DNA of 64,000 bases from Acidobacteriota bacterium (lineage in GTDB: Bacteria > Acidobacteriota > Blastocatellia > Pyrinomonadales > Pyrinomonadaceae): positions 307,160 to 371,159 of the forward strand of contig QHXR01000016.1 in assembly GCA_003223025.1 (NCBI GenBank), in the 5' to 3' direction. The position numbers were made by a program, and so were the translations under genes. Under the pieces are notes generated by a model. The model saw only the letters and a list, made by a program, of their open reading frames with translations, did no database searches and had not been told where the DNA came from. Shown here in pieces: positions 54,990-64,000 of this stretch. How positions within the stretch are numbered: position 1 is the first letter of the stretch; the number at the start of each line of letters is the position of its first letter.

Positions 54990-57900
54990 CTACTCAACCC
55001 TCACCGAATCCGTTCCTGTCCTTCCGAAAGTTTCCGGATGATACATCTCTTCTGCCTTCGCCGGCGGAACCACGAACTGGCCCGGTGTCGTTGCTCGAGC
55101 GACGTAGCTGTAGTTGTAGACTCCCTCCCAAAGCAAGGACGCAAACGCCTCGGCGCGTTCATCGCGGAAGTTCTGATGTTCGAACCAGTACTGCCTCCAG
55201 TAATACCAACCGCTGCCGTAGGATCGACTTCCGTATGTCACGAGCGGCGTCGTGCCGCCGCTGTCCGCCGGAATCGATTCCGTCACTGCTAATCCGGGAT
55301 TCAATATCTCCAAACCGGCCGGCAGATTATCGACCAGAGCGACGTGATAACGTCTCGCCTGAGCGACCATCGTCAGTCGAACACGAACTCGAGCACCAGA
55401 CTTGATCGTCCAAGAACCATCCGCGTTTTGCTTTACGTCATCGGCGTTGTCGATCGCTTCATATTTTCGAAGGACCGTGAATCCGTAATCCGCCGGTTCT
55501 AGTTTTAGATTCGAAGGGGCGTACTTCATTCCGATCCTGTAATACAGACGTCCGGCGCCCTGCTTATCGATCAGAAGATTTGAAGTGCCGCCCTGCTCCA
55601 CGAGGTACGACATCGGAATCGTGAGTACGTTCGAATCGACCGAGCGTCCCTTGAATTTCTCTTCTCCTGCATACGTGCTGCCGAGCCATACTCGCGTCAC
55701 GAAATCCGGCGTTACTTTTTCAAACGCTTCGAAGTATTTGTCGAGAGCGAGGAGAATGAAGACATTCTCCTGCGTGTTCGACCAGGCGCCTTTCACTCGA
55801 TGATCGAGCAAACCTCGCACGAGTTTTGGAATGAGATCGCGGCCACCGTTTTGAGTTCCGCCTTCAGGCGGCGTTTGCCGGCTTAAGCCGGGACTCAAAA
55901 CACGTATCAACGCTTCCAGCAACACTCCATCCGCACGACGATTCGAGTACATGATCAGCCATGCTCCATCGCCGTAGTCGGTGACAAAGTTCGCCGTCGC
56001 CGCCGTCTCGGTCGTGCGGTTCATAAGAAAGCGCACGATCGAATCTACTTCCGTCGCCGATCCGGGATCGTTCGACAGAACTGAAAGGATCCAACCGAGC
56101 GCTTCGAACGGCATCTTGTCGTAACGCGGAGCCGGCGTCGCACCTGACGCCGTGTCGACACGATCGCCCGCTCCCGCCGCAATTGCTTCGTTGAGAAGTT
56201 TCTTCGCCTTACCTGCATCCTTGTCGCCCATCAGATCACGAACATAAAGCGCGTAAGACGAGATCGTCCATCGTACTTGTTGCGAGTTCTTGTACCACTC
56301 GTCATCCATGTGGCGTTCGACGTCCTTCAGATACGGCTTCACTTTGTTGAGCATTTCGTCCGGAACCTTGTAGCCCTTCTGCTTCGCAAGGATCAGCGCG
56401 TGTGCGACGTGGACGGTTAGGAACGGATATTCGTAACGCTCTTTGTCGCGTTTCCAAAGTCCAAAGCTTCCGTCATCACGCTGACGCGATTGCAAAATCT
56501 CGAGATCGCGTGCGAACCGCGCCTCGAGCTCTTCTTTCGAAGGCATGTCTTTAGCCTTGAATGCTGATAGCACATCTCGCAGCGCGGCGATCGAGATCAT
56601 TCGCGATGCGACTTGTTCGCTGCATTCGTACGGATATGTATTCAGATAAATGAACGCGTCCGTCAGTTCCTGAAGTTGGGTCGATGACGTCGTGACCTCG
56701 AGACCGCCAAACTGCGGGAACACATCTCCCGGAGTTTGGACGGGCTGGATGATCGCGCCATTCTCGTCGGTCGTACCGTACGTCGCGAAAGCTTCAGTCG
56801 TCGCCGGAGTCCAAACCGGAAGCGAGATCTCGGCCGCGTCACTAAACTTTCCTGAAGTCGCCACGATCTGAAAACGCGCGGTTCCGGCTTTCACGGCCGC
56901 GGCGGGAAATCTCACTTCCTCGCGCGAGTTGGCTTTTACTAAAATCCGTTGTCCGGCTTTTTGAGTTCCGTCATTATCGCTTTGAGTAGTTCTGCCTTCA
57001 GGCGGCATCTGCCCGCTAAAGCGGGGACTCAAAACTGCGTTCGTCGCTCTTACTGCAACATCGACTGTCATGTCCTGGTCGGTCTGGTTTTGAACGACAA
57101 CGGGGAGATCGATCTTGTCTCCGAAGTTCATAAACCGCGGGGCACTCGGTCGGACCATCAACGGCTGCTTCGCCGTGATCGCCGACTCGCCGCTGCCGAA
57201 TCGTTTACCGGTATCGACGGAGACGGCGGTGATCCGATAACGCGTCAGGTTGTCGGGGAGCTTTACATCGACAGTGACGCGACCGTTCGAGTCAGTTTTC
57301 GACGACGGTGCGAAGAGCGCAAGGGCATCAAAATTCTGTCGGAGAGTGATCGCGCCGTCCTCGGGTTTGTTGAGGATGTATCCAACATCCTTCTCTTCGA
57401 AATTCTTATAGGCCTCCTTCAAATCCGAGCGCATCCGGCGCGCGTTCATTGGCGTTGAAGCTAACCCGGCTCCAGATTGCGAGACCATATCCGCGGTGAT
57501 CGACGGCGGTGGCGGAGGCGGCGTTTTTACATCCTCTGGATTTCCGAGCAGAACTTCCTTCCGCAGATGATGATCGGCAACACCGGTTCCTCGGTTCGTA
57601 TAAAAAATGCTCATCGGATCCGAGATGCGATACGCCGAAAGAGCGAGAACGCTTTCGTCGACAACGACGACTGCGACTTCGCTATTCGCAACCGGAGCTC
57701 CGGCGCTGTCCTTCACTTCGACGGCGACTTTTGTTGAGCCGCCCGGGACAAGAGTCTTATCCGCAGGTTCTGCCAGGACAGTGAGTTTTCGCGACGCAGT
57801 CGAGATCTCTAGATTGATGTTCCCGCTCGCGTAAGCCGGACGCAACAGAGTAGGGCCAGCGTCTCGCTGGCCGTCGCGGAGGCGTCCCGCCGCCGCTTGG

Positions 57901-60900
57901 GAGCGAGACGCTCCCGCGCCAGCCGCCGGGACGGCGGCGTTACTTTCTACGTCTCGTGGAGAAGCTCCGACAAGATCGACCTGAGCGGTAATGTTCGGAA
58001 GATATTTTTCATCGAGCGGAATTTTCAATGTCATCGACGAATCCTTCATTGAGAACCGCTCGGTCTTGACGATCCCGTCGCGACGCAGAGTCAGCACGCC
58101 TTCGGCCGGTGTGAACGGCGAGATGACCAGCAACTCGGCGACGTCACCAGGAGCGAAATCTTTTCTCGACGGAATTATCTGAACTTCTTCCTGCTCGACG
58201 CTTCGCTTCGGCGGCTGCTTTCCGCCCGGCACCCAGATCGTGATCTCGCTTTCGTTGAACCGCTCGCGATCGTCCATAACAGTCGCGGTGATCGTATATC
58301 GTCCGCCTTGCTTTGCAACGAACTCACACGTCTGCGCTGTCTCCGCAGACTTCACCGAACACTTTTGCTCGTCAACGACGACTTCATTCCAAGATCCTTT
58401 GTCGAACTGCCAATCTTTCAGAACAGCCTTGATCTCGACATCGCGGCCGGCAATAATTTTCCCGTCGATATCCGTCACTATCGATTCGACGACGATCTTC
58501 TCGCCCTTCTGCACGAAGGTTCGCGGAGTCTTTATCCCGACATAAAGATCGGCAGGATGAACGAGCAGCGTCGTCGTGCTCGACCAAGTTTGGCGATTGA
58601 CGTCCTGCACCGCCGCCGATGTGCTGACGTTGTACGGCCGCGGCGGTTTGACTGAATCGAAATCTATTTTTAAAAGATGGTGCCCGCTCGCATCGGTCAC
58701 GCCTTTGAAATACTGAGAAGTTCCGCCGCCTCTTCCGCCGCGTCCGCCGAACTCTCCGTAGTCGTAAATTCGCCACCAAGGAACCCAAGTTCCGAATGTG
58801 TAGTCGCCGCGATTCGGCGGAGTGTAAGTCGTCGGAGTCGCGGTCACGGTCCAGTTCGTTTCGGCATTCGCTAGTCCGCCGCCCGAATAGTATTTCGCGT
58901 CGACCGAAACTTCGGCTTTGCCGCCGACAAAGTGCGGAGCAGCAGATTCGACCTTAGTCGTAACTTCAAACTCCGGTCGTCGAAATTCCTGGATCTGAAA
59001 CTGGTGCGAATAACTACTTCCTAACAGACCGCTATTTGTCGAAATATCGATTCGCGAGTATCCGAGGTTTGCGTTGTCGGGCAATTTGAATTTGAAATCA
59101 AAAGCGCCGAACGCATTTAGGTTTCCGGTGCCGCTCGCGATCTCGTTGTTTCGCGGATCTTTCACCGACCACGTCAGCCCGCTCGCATTTTCACCGAGCG
59201 CCTCAATGTCGCCAAGCTTTCCGCCCGTGACTTTCCGGATGTAACCTTTGACCGCGACTTCTTCCTTCGGGCGATACATGTTGCGATCGTCGAAAACGAA
59301 CCAGCGGAGCGAATCAACATCCGGACGCTTGTACCATGTGCCGGTGTCCTGCCAGTAGTAATCGGGATTCTCGGGCAGGAATGCTACATCGTCACCTCGC
59401 CGCGCGACCAGAATATTCACACCGGTCTGCGCCGGCGGCAGAGAGAGTCGCAGTATTCCATTCGATCCCGTGCGATTCGTTTGGGCCGCGCTGACCTCCT
59501 CACTTTCTATCGTCTGTCCGTCAGCGTCGAAAGATTCGACTTCACCCGCATTCGGTCCGCCGGTGATCCACGCCCACACCTGACTTACGATTCCTTCTTC
59601 TTCATTGCTGACGACCGACAACTGACCACCGGGAACTCCGTCGTTCGGATAGATCGAAAGATCGGCGCCGCCGATCGGCTTACCTGTTTTGAGCTCGGTC
59701 GCAAAAGCGACAAGCTCGAGGTTGTCGACAAAAGCGTCGAGTCCGATCTGAGTCGATTGCAGCCAACTCACAACATGCCATTCGCGTGCGCGAGTTTTGT
59801 CGGTCACCTGAACCGGTTCTACATCGATGACGACGTTTCCAAAACCGTTGTTCAACGCGCCCGACACATCGATCCGTGTCTCGACGAGTTCGTCCGGCTT
59901 CGAATCTATGTTGACGATCTTTTCTGACACTAGACGGCCGGGCATCAGCGGACGTTTGCCGTCGTCGTAATTCAAATGCCGGAAATATTGTTGGTACTGA
60001 CTCCAGTCTTTTGGCTCGACGGCATAAAGCCGGACTTTGGCCGAACTAAAGTTGGTCGAATAGATCGAGTACGACCGGCTCCCAAACGGATCGAGTACCA
60101 CCATCGGTCCGCCTTGCGAGTAAAGATTCTGATCGGCGGATCCGACTCGAAATGTCGCCGTCACCGGCTGGCCGAGGTTTTGATCGTATATGTCCGTCAA
60201 TCCGCCATCGATCGTGACCTTATAATCCGTCCGGCCTTTTTTGTAACCCTGTATGTGGACGTAGTTGCCTTGCGGAGAAATCTTAAGACCTTCGACCGCA
60301 GGCTCGATCTTGACGAGATCTTTGGAAAATTTCGACGCGTCGATCTGGTTGTTGAATTCGAGATACCAATCATGAAACGGAGAACAATTCTTGTTGTCAT
60401 TCCATCCACAGAACGATCGCGAATACTTGAACGCTCCGTATGTCGTGAACGTGTACGACTGCGCTTTTAAAGTTTTTAGAGGACCTTCGGCCGACGGAGT
60501 TCCGGCATTGACGCTTACGGAGATCGTCGACGCTGACGGCAGAGCGTTCTCTACGGATCCATTTGCGTTAACGGCGCGCAGAGCGATCCATCTTCCCGGT
60601 TGAACTTGTTTCGACTGATACGAAATACTTCCGTCACGATCGATCTCGTCTTGTGTTGCCAATCTAGTCGCGATCCTTCTTCCGCCCGACGTCACGGACA
60701 TCGTCTTCAAAACTGCTTCCGGATTTATCTGCTGATCGAATGAAATGAAGATCAGTGCATCGCGTCGCGTGATCTGATTCTGCGGGATCATCTGCTCGAC
60801 CTTTGGCGGCGGTGTCGTGAACGTCCAGGAAACATCCTTTGCCAAAACCTGTCCGTTTATTGCCTTCGTGCCGGCCGGAATGCGAGCGATGAATTTCGTC

Positions 60901-61499
60901 GCCATCGGGAATCGCTTATCCGTGTCGAACATCAGCGTCTTCGTCCCGAGCCAACGCCATCGGCCTTCGACCTGCGGCGTCAATTCGACCGGAGCGTACT
61001 GAGCGGCCATCTCTTGCGACGTTACAGCCACCATCGGCTGCGAGAACGTGACGCTCAGATCCGGCGCCAGCGACACTTCGCCCTCGGGTGAAAATCTGAT
61101 GACATCCAGCGTCGTTCCCGGACTAACTTTTGGAGTTCCGCGTTGATCGTCCGACGGAAACTTTACAGGGATCTGCTTTCCGGTCTTCGGTGCCGGGAGC
61201 GTGCCGGCACGCTTAGCAAAATCCGCAGGATCGTTCGGATCGGATTTGATCTCCGGCACACGCTTGAGCAGATCTCGCGCGGCATTATCTGAGAGCGGAT
61301 CTGCCGGTGTCAGCTTCTGCTCGACTCGACTCTCCGCGCCCACGGATCCTTCGCTTAAACGAAAAGCTAGTCCTTCCGGAAGATCTTCCATTCTTTTATT
61401 GCGCGCTGTTCCCACCGTCTGCGCCGTTGCCGCAAACGGCACGAACATCGACACGTAAGTAACAAATATCAACAGCCCTGATACGATCTTTTTCATCAT
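54990..61499 (-). CDS. Alpha-2-macroglobulin family protein, thioester type
   Basis: A 2169-residue exported protein starting with a signal peptide (IVSGLLIFVTYVSMFVPFAA). The N-terminal third contains MG-type domains (SVTFSQPMVAVTSQEMAAQY, TKFIARIPAGTKAINGQVL); the middle has the MG/bait region (MYRPKEEVAVKGYIRKVTGG). The thioester motif is CSEQ with Cys1626, in YPYECSEQVASRMISIAALR, in the alpha-toroid domain. Such proteins trap proteases by covalent binding and protect the cell envelope. It has no lipobox, so it is probably soluble in the periplasm or secreted. No pbpC gene is next to it. It is longer than E. coli YfhM (about 1650). Three palindromic repeats are inserted in frame at about residues 1187-1217, 1489-1514 and 1867-1884. 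Confidence 0.95.
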   Translation of the reverse strand: MMKKIVSGLLIFVTYVSMFVPFAATAQTVGTARNKRMEDLPEGLAFRLSEGSVGAESRVEQKLTPADPLSDNAARDLLKRVPEIKSDPNDPADFAKRAGTLPAPKTGKQIPVKFPSDDQRGTPKVSPGTTLDVIRFSPEGEVSLAPDLSVTFSQPMVAVTSQEMAAQYAPVELTPQVEGRWRWLGTKTLMFDTDKRFPMATKFIARIPAGTKAINGQVLAKDVSWTFTTPPPKVEQMIPQNQITRRDALIFISFDQQINPEAVLKTMSVTSGGRRIATRLATQDEIDRDGSISYQSKQVQPGRWIALRAVNANGSVENALPSASTISVSVNAGTPSAEGPLKTLKAQSYTFTTYGAFKYSRSFCGWNDNKNCSPFHDWYLEFNNQIDASKFSKDLVKIEPAVEGLKISPQGNYVHIQGYKKGRTDYKVTIDGGLTDIYDQNLGQPVTATFRVGSADQNLYSQGGPMVVLDPFGSRSYSIYSTNFSSAKVRLYAVEPKDWSQYQQYFRHLNYDDGKRPLMPGRLVSEKIVNIDSKPDELVETRIDVSGALNNGFGNVVIDVEPVQVTDKTRAREWHVVSWLQSTQIGLDAFVDNLELVAFATELKTGKPIGGADLSIYPNDGVPGGQLSVVSNEEEGIVSQVWAWITGGPNAGEVESFDADGQTIESEEVSAAQTNRTGSNGILRLSLPPAQTGVNILVARRGDDVAFLPENPDYYWQDTGTWYKRPDVDSLRWFVFDDRNMYRPKEEVAVKGYIRKVTGGKLGDIEALGENASGLTWSVKDPRNNEIASGTGNLNAFGAFDFKFKLPDNANLGYSRIDISTNSGLLGSSYSHQFQIQEFRRPEFEVTTKVESAAPHFVGGKAEVSVDAKYYSGGGLANAETNWTVTATPTTYTPPNRGDYTFGTWVPWWRIYDYGEFGGRGGRGGGTSQYFKGVTDASGHHLLKIDFDSVKPPRPYNVSTSAAVQDVNRQTWSSTTTLLVHPADLYVGIKTPRTFVQKGEKIVVESIVTDIDGKIIAGRDVEIKAVLKDWQFDKGSWNEVVVDEQKCSVKSAETAQTCEFVAKQGGRYTITATVMDDRERFNESEITIWVPGGKQPPKRSVEQEEVQIIPSRKDFAPGDVAELLVISPFTPAEGVLTLRRDGIVKTERFSMKDSSMTLKIPLDEKYLPNITAQVDLVGASPRDVESNAAVPAAGAGASRSQAAAGRLRDGQRDAGPTLLRPAYASGNINLEISTASRKLTVLAEPADKTLVPGGSTKVAVEVKDSAGAPVANSEVAVVVVDESVLALSAYRISDPMSIFYTNRGTGVADHHLRKEVLLGNPEDVKTPPPPPPSITADMVSQSGAGLASTPMNARRMRSDLKEAYKNFEEKDVGYILNKPEDGAITLRQNFDALALFAPSSKTDSNGRVTVDVKLPDNLTRYRITAVSVDTGKRFGSGESAITAKQPLMVRPSAPRFMNFGDKIDLPVVVQNQTDQDMTVDVAVRATNAVLSPRFSGQMPPEGRTTQSDNDGTQKAGQRILVKANSREEVRFPAAAVKAGTARFQIVATSGKFSDAAEISLPVWTPATTEAFATYGTTDENGAIIQPVQTPGDVFPQFGGLEVTTSSTQLQELTDAFIYLNTYPYECSEQVASRMISIAALRDVLSAFKAKDMPSKEELEARFARDLEILQSRQRDDGSFGLWKRDKERYEYPFLTVHVAHALILAKQKGYKVPDEMLNKVKPYLKDVERHMDDEWYKNSQQVRWTISSYALYVRDLMGDKDAGKAKKLLNEAIAAGAGDRVDTASGATPAPRYDKMPFEALGWILSVLSNDPGSATEVDSIVRFLMNRTTETAATANFVTDYGDGAWLIMYSNRRADGVLLEALIRVLSPGLSRQTPPEGGTQNGGRDLIPKLVRGLLDHRVKGAWSNTQENVFILLALDKYFEAFEKVTPDFVTRVWLGSTYAGEEKFKGRSVDSNVLTIPMSYLVEQGGTSNLLIDKQGAGRLYYRIGMKYAPSNLKLEPADYGFTVLRKYEAIDNADDVKQNADGSWTIKSGARVRVRLTMVAQARRYHVALVDNLPAGLEILNPGLAVTESIPADSGGTTPLVTYGSRSYGSGWYYWRQYWFEHQNFRDERAEAFASLLWEGVYNYSYVARATTPGQFVVPPAKAEEMYHPETFGRTGTDSVRVE
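55848..55901. repeat. Palindromic repeat in frame in the macroglobulin gene (1)
   Basis: The arms 55848-55872 (GTTTTGAGTTCCGCC...) and 55877-55901 (...GGGACTCAAAAC) are inverted with mismatches, many compensated by changes in each arm's own small hairpin. It encodes about LSPGLSRQTPPEGGTQN. Same family as the repeat at 6674-6730. Confidence 0.8.
56959..57034. repeat. Palindromic repeat in frame in the macroglobulin gene (2)
   Basis: The arms begin TTTTGAGTTCCG at 56959 and end CGGGGACTCAAAA at 57034; the inner part contains TGCCTTCAGGCGGCA and CCCGCTAAAGCGGG hairpins. It encodes about LSPRFSGQMPPEGRTTQS then DNDGTQK. Confidence 0.75.
57851..57940. repeat. GC-rich palindromic repeat in frame in the macroglobulin gene (3)
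   Basis: It contains nested palindromes GGCCAGCGTCTCGCTGGCC, GGGAGCGAGACGCTCCC and GCCGCC-GGGAC-GGCGGC-like arms. It encodes about AVPAAGAGASRSQAAAGRL and RDGQRDAG. The composition is richer in GC than the surrounding gene. Confidence 0.72.
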
Positions 61500-61834
61500 C
61501 TATTTCTTAAGTACACCTTTCGATCCGTCCATGCGTAACCCGGGAACTGTCGGCTTCATGCAACCGCAGAACCGCCGGCGAGAATCATGCTCCTTTCGAC
61601 GACTGCCCGATGTTTGAACGCTTATGGCGGCGAGAACTTGCGCGGCACCGCCGTCTATGAGTATACAAACCCGGAAAACGTTGCAATGGGCACCTCATCG
61701 AAATGGGCCGATGCTACTCGTTCAATTGACTTTGCTGTTATACTGATTCCGGAAATTGCAACTTCTGTAAATGCCCTGTCGTAGAGGATTTGGCGAGCGT
61801 TCTTTAGCAACTTTGGTGGGAGCAGATAGATAAA
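61500..61834. other. Gap between the macroglobulin and pspA-like genes
   Basis: About 335 bases between divergent genes, with no convincing gene. An extended -10-like TGTTATACT at 61736-61744 might be the promoter of the pspA-like pair, with a weak -35. GGGAG lies before the pspA-like start. Confidence 0.4.
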
Positions 61835-62614
61835 ATGGGACTGTGGTCGAGATTAACTAGAGTGTTTCGGGCGAGTACGGGTGCCGCCTTGGACAGGATC
61901 GAAAATCCGGAACTGGTACTTCAGCAAACGATCCGTGACATGCGGGACCGAGTGCCTGAGTTAAACAACTCGGTGGCACAGGTCATGGCAACCGAGCGCC
62001 TGCTGGCGCGTAATAAAGACAATCTGGCCAAACAAGTAGTGGATCTGGATTCCAAGATCAAAGCTTCGGTGAAGATGGGACGCGACGATATTGCGACCGC
62101 TTACATCGGCCAGCTTCAGCAGGCTCAGCTCGATCTCGAACGAACGGATGCTCAACTCGATCATGCCGGCCTCGCTTCGAAACAGGCTTTGAAAGCGCGC
62201 GACAATTACGTCTTGAACATGAAGAAGCGGACCGCGGAAGCTATGCAGCTGATCTCGGCTGCCAAGCAGGCGAAGCTTCAGGAACAACTCGCTCAGACGA
62301 TGGAGTCGTTCAACATCGGTGACGATTCTTCAACGTTCAACGAGATGCGCGAGAAGATCGATCGCCGCGTCGCTGCCGCCGAAGCCAAACTTCAACTTGG
62401 TGCCGCCTCGGTCGACAACCAGATGGCGGATATCGAACGCGAAGCGATGGACATTCAGCTTCACGACAAGCTGCTTGAGTATAAACAGCAGATGGGCCTT
62501 CTCGGATCGGGTACGCCGGCCGCGAGCAAGCAGATCGGAACCGGTGGCGAAGCCAAGAGCGATGATGTTCTCGACCCCATCATCGTCAACGACGCGAACA
62601 ACCGAACAAACTAG
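61835..62614 (+). CDS. PspA/IM30 family membrane-associated protein
   Basis: A 259-residue PspA/IM30 (ESCRT-III-like) protein. The N-terminus MGLWSRLTRVFRASTGAALD then ENPELVLQQTIRDMRDRVPE matches the family; the rest is a long coiled coil (AEAMQLISAAKQAKLQEQLA, and EAKLQLGAASVDNQMADIE). Members bind and stabilise the inner membrane under stress. The usual amphipathic helix 0 is weakly defined here. The next gene, 51 bases downstream on the same strand, is probably co-transcribed. Confidence 0.88.
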   Translation: MGLWSRLTRVFRASTGAALDRIENPELVLQQTIRDMRDRVPELNNSVAQVMATERLLARNKDNLAKQVVDLDSKIKASVKMGRDDIATAYIGQLQQAQLDLERTDAQLDHAGLASKQALKARDNYVLNMKKRTAEAMQLISAAKQAKLQEQLAQTMESFNIGDDSSTFNEMREKIDRRVAAAEAKLQLGAASVDNQMADIEREAMDIQLHDKLLEYKQQMGLLGSGTPAASKQIGTGGEAKSDDVLDPIIVNDANNRTN

Positions 62615-62665
62615 AACTTCACTTTATTATCGAACGCGTCAAACTAGATCGGCATCTAGTAACTT

Positions 62666-63520
62666 ATGGCAGACTTGGCGAAATACGAGCGCGACCTACA
62701 GAGATTTCAATCCAGCTACATGAAAGAAGCGGTTAAGGAACCGTTCAACTTTTGGGGGCTTGCCGGATTCGCGGTCGCCGCAGCGTATTCTCAAAGCATC
62801 ATTCCGTTGCTGATCGCTCTCATCGCCGAGATCGTCTACATAATGGTCGTCCCGAACCTTCCCTACTATCGCCAGCTCGTCCAGACTCGAGAGAAACAGA
62901 GACTTTTGAATGCAAACCGGACGGCCCGTGAGAAGTTGATAAAGACCTTCACGCCGCGCGAGCGCGAGGCAGTCGAGTATCTTCGCTGGCTGAAGGAAAA
63001 GATCCAGGACAATTATAAGAAATTCACCGGTGCCGGCTCGTTGCCGTCGAATCTGAGGACGCTGGATCAACGTTGGGAAGATTTCGTCGATCTGCTCGAC
63101 GTGTATCGCCGTCGCAAACAGCATCTCAAATCGATAAACCGTCAGGCGGTGCACAATCAACTTTCGCAGGCGTACCGTGCGGCCGAGAACGCCGGATCGG
63201 ATGAGAAAACCAGACGCATCCAGCAGACGAACGTCGAGATCCTAAAACGCCGCATCGCGTCTTTCGACGAGATCGAGCGGAGCGTGAAACTTGTCGAGGG
63301 CCAGCTGCAGTCTATCGAGAACTTCTTTAGCTATCTGAACGACGAGATCGTCACGATGTCGACCCCTGAGAAATTCTCGCTTCTCGATTTCGAACAGCTC
63401 TCCGATTCTATCGCCATGACAAAGCAGATGCTCGACGCGACTGCGGACGATGTCGGAGCTCTCGACTCGTACAACCGTCAGATGGGCAACTACGAGCTGC
63501 TTCCCGGTTCCAATTCCTAA
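62666..63520 (+). CDS. Membrane protein with coiled coil, partner of the PspA-like protein
   Basis: A 284-residue protein. Two adjoining hydrophobic segments at about residues 29-62 (WGLAGFAVAAAYSQSIIPLL and IALIAEIVYIMVV) make a hairpin of membrane spans near the N-terminus; the rest is charged and helical (REREAVEYLRWLKEKIQDNY, VEGQLQSIENFFSYLNDEIV), probably coiled coil in the cytoplasm. I do not recognise a named family. Its position suggests it recruits or works with the PspA-like protein at the membrane. Confidence 0.75.
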   Translation: MADLAKYERDLQRFQSSYMKEAVKEPFNFWGLAGFAVAAAYSQSIIPLLIALIAEIVYIMVVPNLPYYRQLVQTREKQRLLNANRTAREKLIKTFTPREREAVEYLRWLKEKIQDNYKKFTGAGSLPSNLRTLDQRWEDFVDLLDVYRRRKQHLKSINRQAVHNQLSQAYRAAENAGSDEKTRRIQQTNVEILKRRIASFDEIERSVKLVEGQLQSIENFFSYLNDEIVTMSTPEKFSLLDFEQLSDSIAMTKQMLDATADDVGALDSYNRQMGNYELLPGSNS

Positions 63521-63550
63521 AACCTAACATCGACCGAAGACTCCCGGAAC

Positions 63551-63578
63551 AATCGCTGACATCGTGTTAGCGATTTTT
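63551..63578 (+). terminator. Rho-independent terminator of the pspA-like operon
   Basis: AATCGCT (63551-63557) and AGCGATT (63569-63575) pair around an 11-base loop, followed by TTTT. It lies 30 bases after the stop. Confidence 0.75.
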
Positions 63579-63750
63579 CGTTCTGTAATGCTTTTTCAAA
63601 GCTCCGGCGTGAAATACGGATCTCTGAATTTGATAGTCGAATCTTGCTCTCATGCATCGGATAAATTAAAATCAACGATTTCACGGCGAGCAGAGCGGGT
63701 CCTATCGATGCCGCGTGAGAGTTAATAAAAACAAAACTAGAAATCAAATT

Positions 63751-64000
63751 ATGAAAAAAGTCGGAATATTGGTGGGGCGCGAGGAGACGTTTCCCGAATC
63801 TATTATCAAATCCATAAACGAAAAAGGCGCCGGCAAGGTTACGGCGGAGATGATCACCGTCGGCGGTATCCGACTGGATGAGCCGAAGCGATGGGATGTC
63901 ATCATCGACCGCATCTCGCACGAGGTGCCTTATTACAGGGCGATGCTCAAGCGGATGGCTCTCGAGGGTACGTACATCATCAACAATCCGTTCTGGTGGT
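63751..64000 (+). CDS. Start of an ATP-grasp-like protein (3' end cut by window edge)
   Basis: An open frame of 83 residues runs off the window end from the ATG at 63751. It reads MKKVGILVGREETFPESIIK then WDVIIDRISHEVPYYRAMLK and ends in YIINNPFWW. This opening, with a Rossmann-like first strand and the 'NNPFWW' segment, resembles ATP-grasp/glutathione synthetase-like proteins of unknown substrate. Only the N-terminal domain is visible, so function remains open. It follows a terminator and so has its own promoter. Confidence 0.65.
   Translation, partial: MKKVGILVGREETFPESIIKSINEKGAGKVTAEMITVGGIRLDEPKRWDVIIDRISHEVPYYRAMLKRMALEGTYIINNPFWW

Noticed and set aside
61727..61744. Complete sigma-70 promoter TTGACT...TATACT before the pspA-like gene
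   Set aside because: The two hexamers are only seven bases apart, far too close for a -35/-10 pair; only an extended -10 reading is plausible.

Overview
The window looks like a chromosomal segment of a Gram-negative, diderm heterotroph, most likely an acidobacterium (Blastocatellia/Pyrinomonadales-like). This rests on gene content only: three VWA proteins resembling the acidobacterial VWFA-related family, a Ser/Thr kinase and a winged-helix regulator each fused to PD40/TolB-like propellers, LpxC and KdsD for lipid A/LPS, a TonB-ExbB-ExbD system, and many palindromic repeats between and inside genes. There is no rRNA, tRNA, CRISPR array, transposase or phage gene that I can recognise.

Layout. 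1-3.4 kb: a cut-off lipoprotein and a receptor-like kinase. 3.8-5.6 kb: an AT-richer orphan gene with PD-(D/E)XK nuclease features. 5.9-11.8 kb: acyl-CoA carboxylase beta chain, a reprolysin-like metalloprotease overlapping an ATP-grasp-like gene, an EVE-domain protein and an unknown protein. 12-16.4 kb: lpxC, a small membrane protein, gnd and a PLP-dependent dehydratase. 16.8-19.7 kb: a gspE-gspF pair. 19.9-25.6 kb: two VWA genes converge on a compact bacterial microcompartment (BMC) locus of two shell hexamer genes, a CoA-acylating aldehyde dehydrogenase, a third VWA gene and a zinc-ribbon membrane protein. 25.8-34.8 kb: rodZ-like gene, guaB, an ABC-F ATPase, a parvulin lipoprotein, rpmB, ridA and a bifunctional rel/spo gene. 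34.9-38.6 kb: a tonB-exbB-exbD-exbD-TPR lipoprotein operon. 39-46.3 kb: a minus-strand operon der, mauE/redoxin, tgt, yajC, secD, secF. 46.4-54.7 kb: a glutamine-rich secreted protein, an unknown exported protein, kdsD, a zinc-ribbon/TonB-C protein, an NTF2-like protein, a winged-helix/PD40 regulator and a delta-60 repeat protein. 55-61.5 kb: a 2169-residue alpha-2-macroglobulin with thioester. 61.8-64 kb: a pspA-like pair and the start of an ATP-grasp-like gene.

Most striking points. (1) secD carries a single in-frame amber codon with homology continuing in the same frame on the far side. (2) Related palindromic repeats occur both between genes and, without breaking the frame, inside tgt, the acyl-CoA carboxylase gene and (three times) the macroglobulin gene, so they become protein segments; this resembles the Rickettsia palindromic elements. 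(3) The BMC locus lacks a visible pentamer gene and signature enzyme, and includes a VWA and a zinc-ribbon membrane protein; its aldehyde dehydrogenase has a candidate internal encapsulation helix. (4) A heptanucleotide repeat in the ATP-grasp-like gene could shift the frame if its copy number changed. (5) Terminator-like hairpins sit directly in front of the ABC-F gene and guaB.
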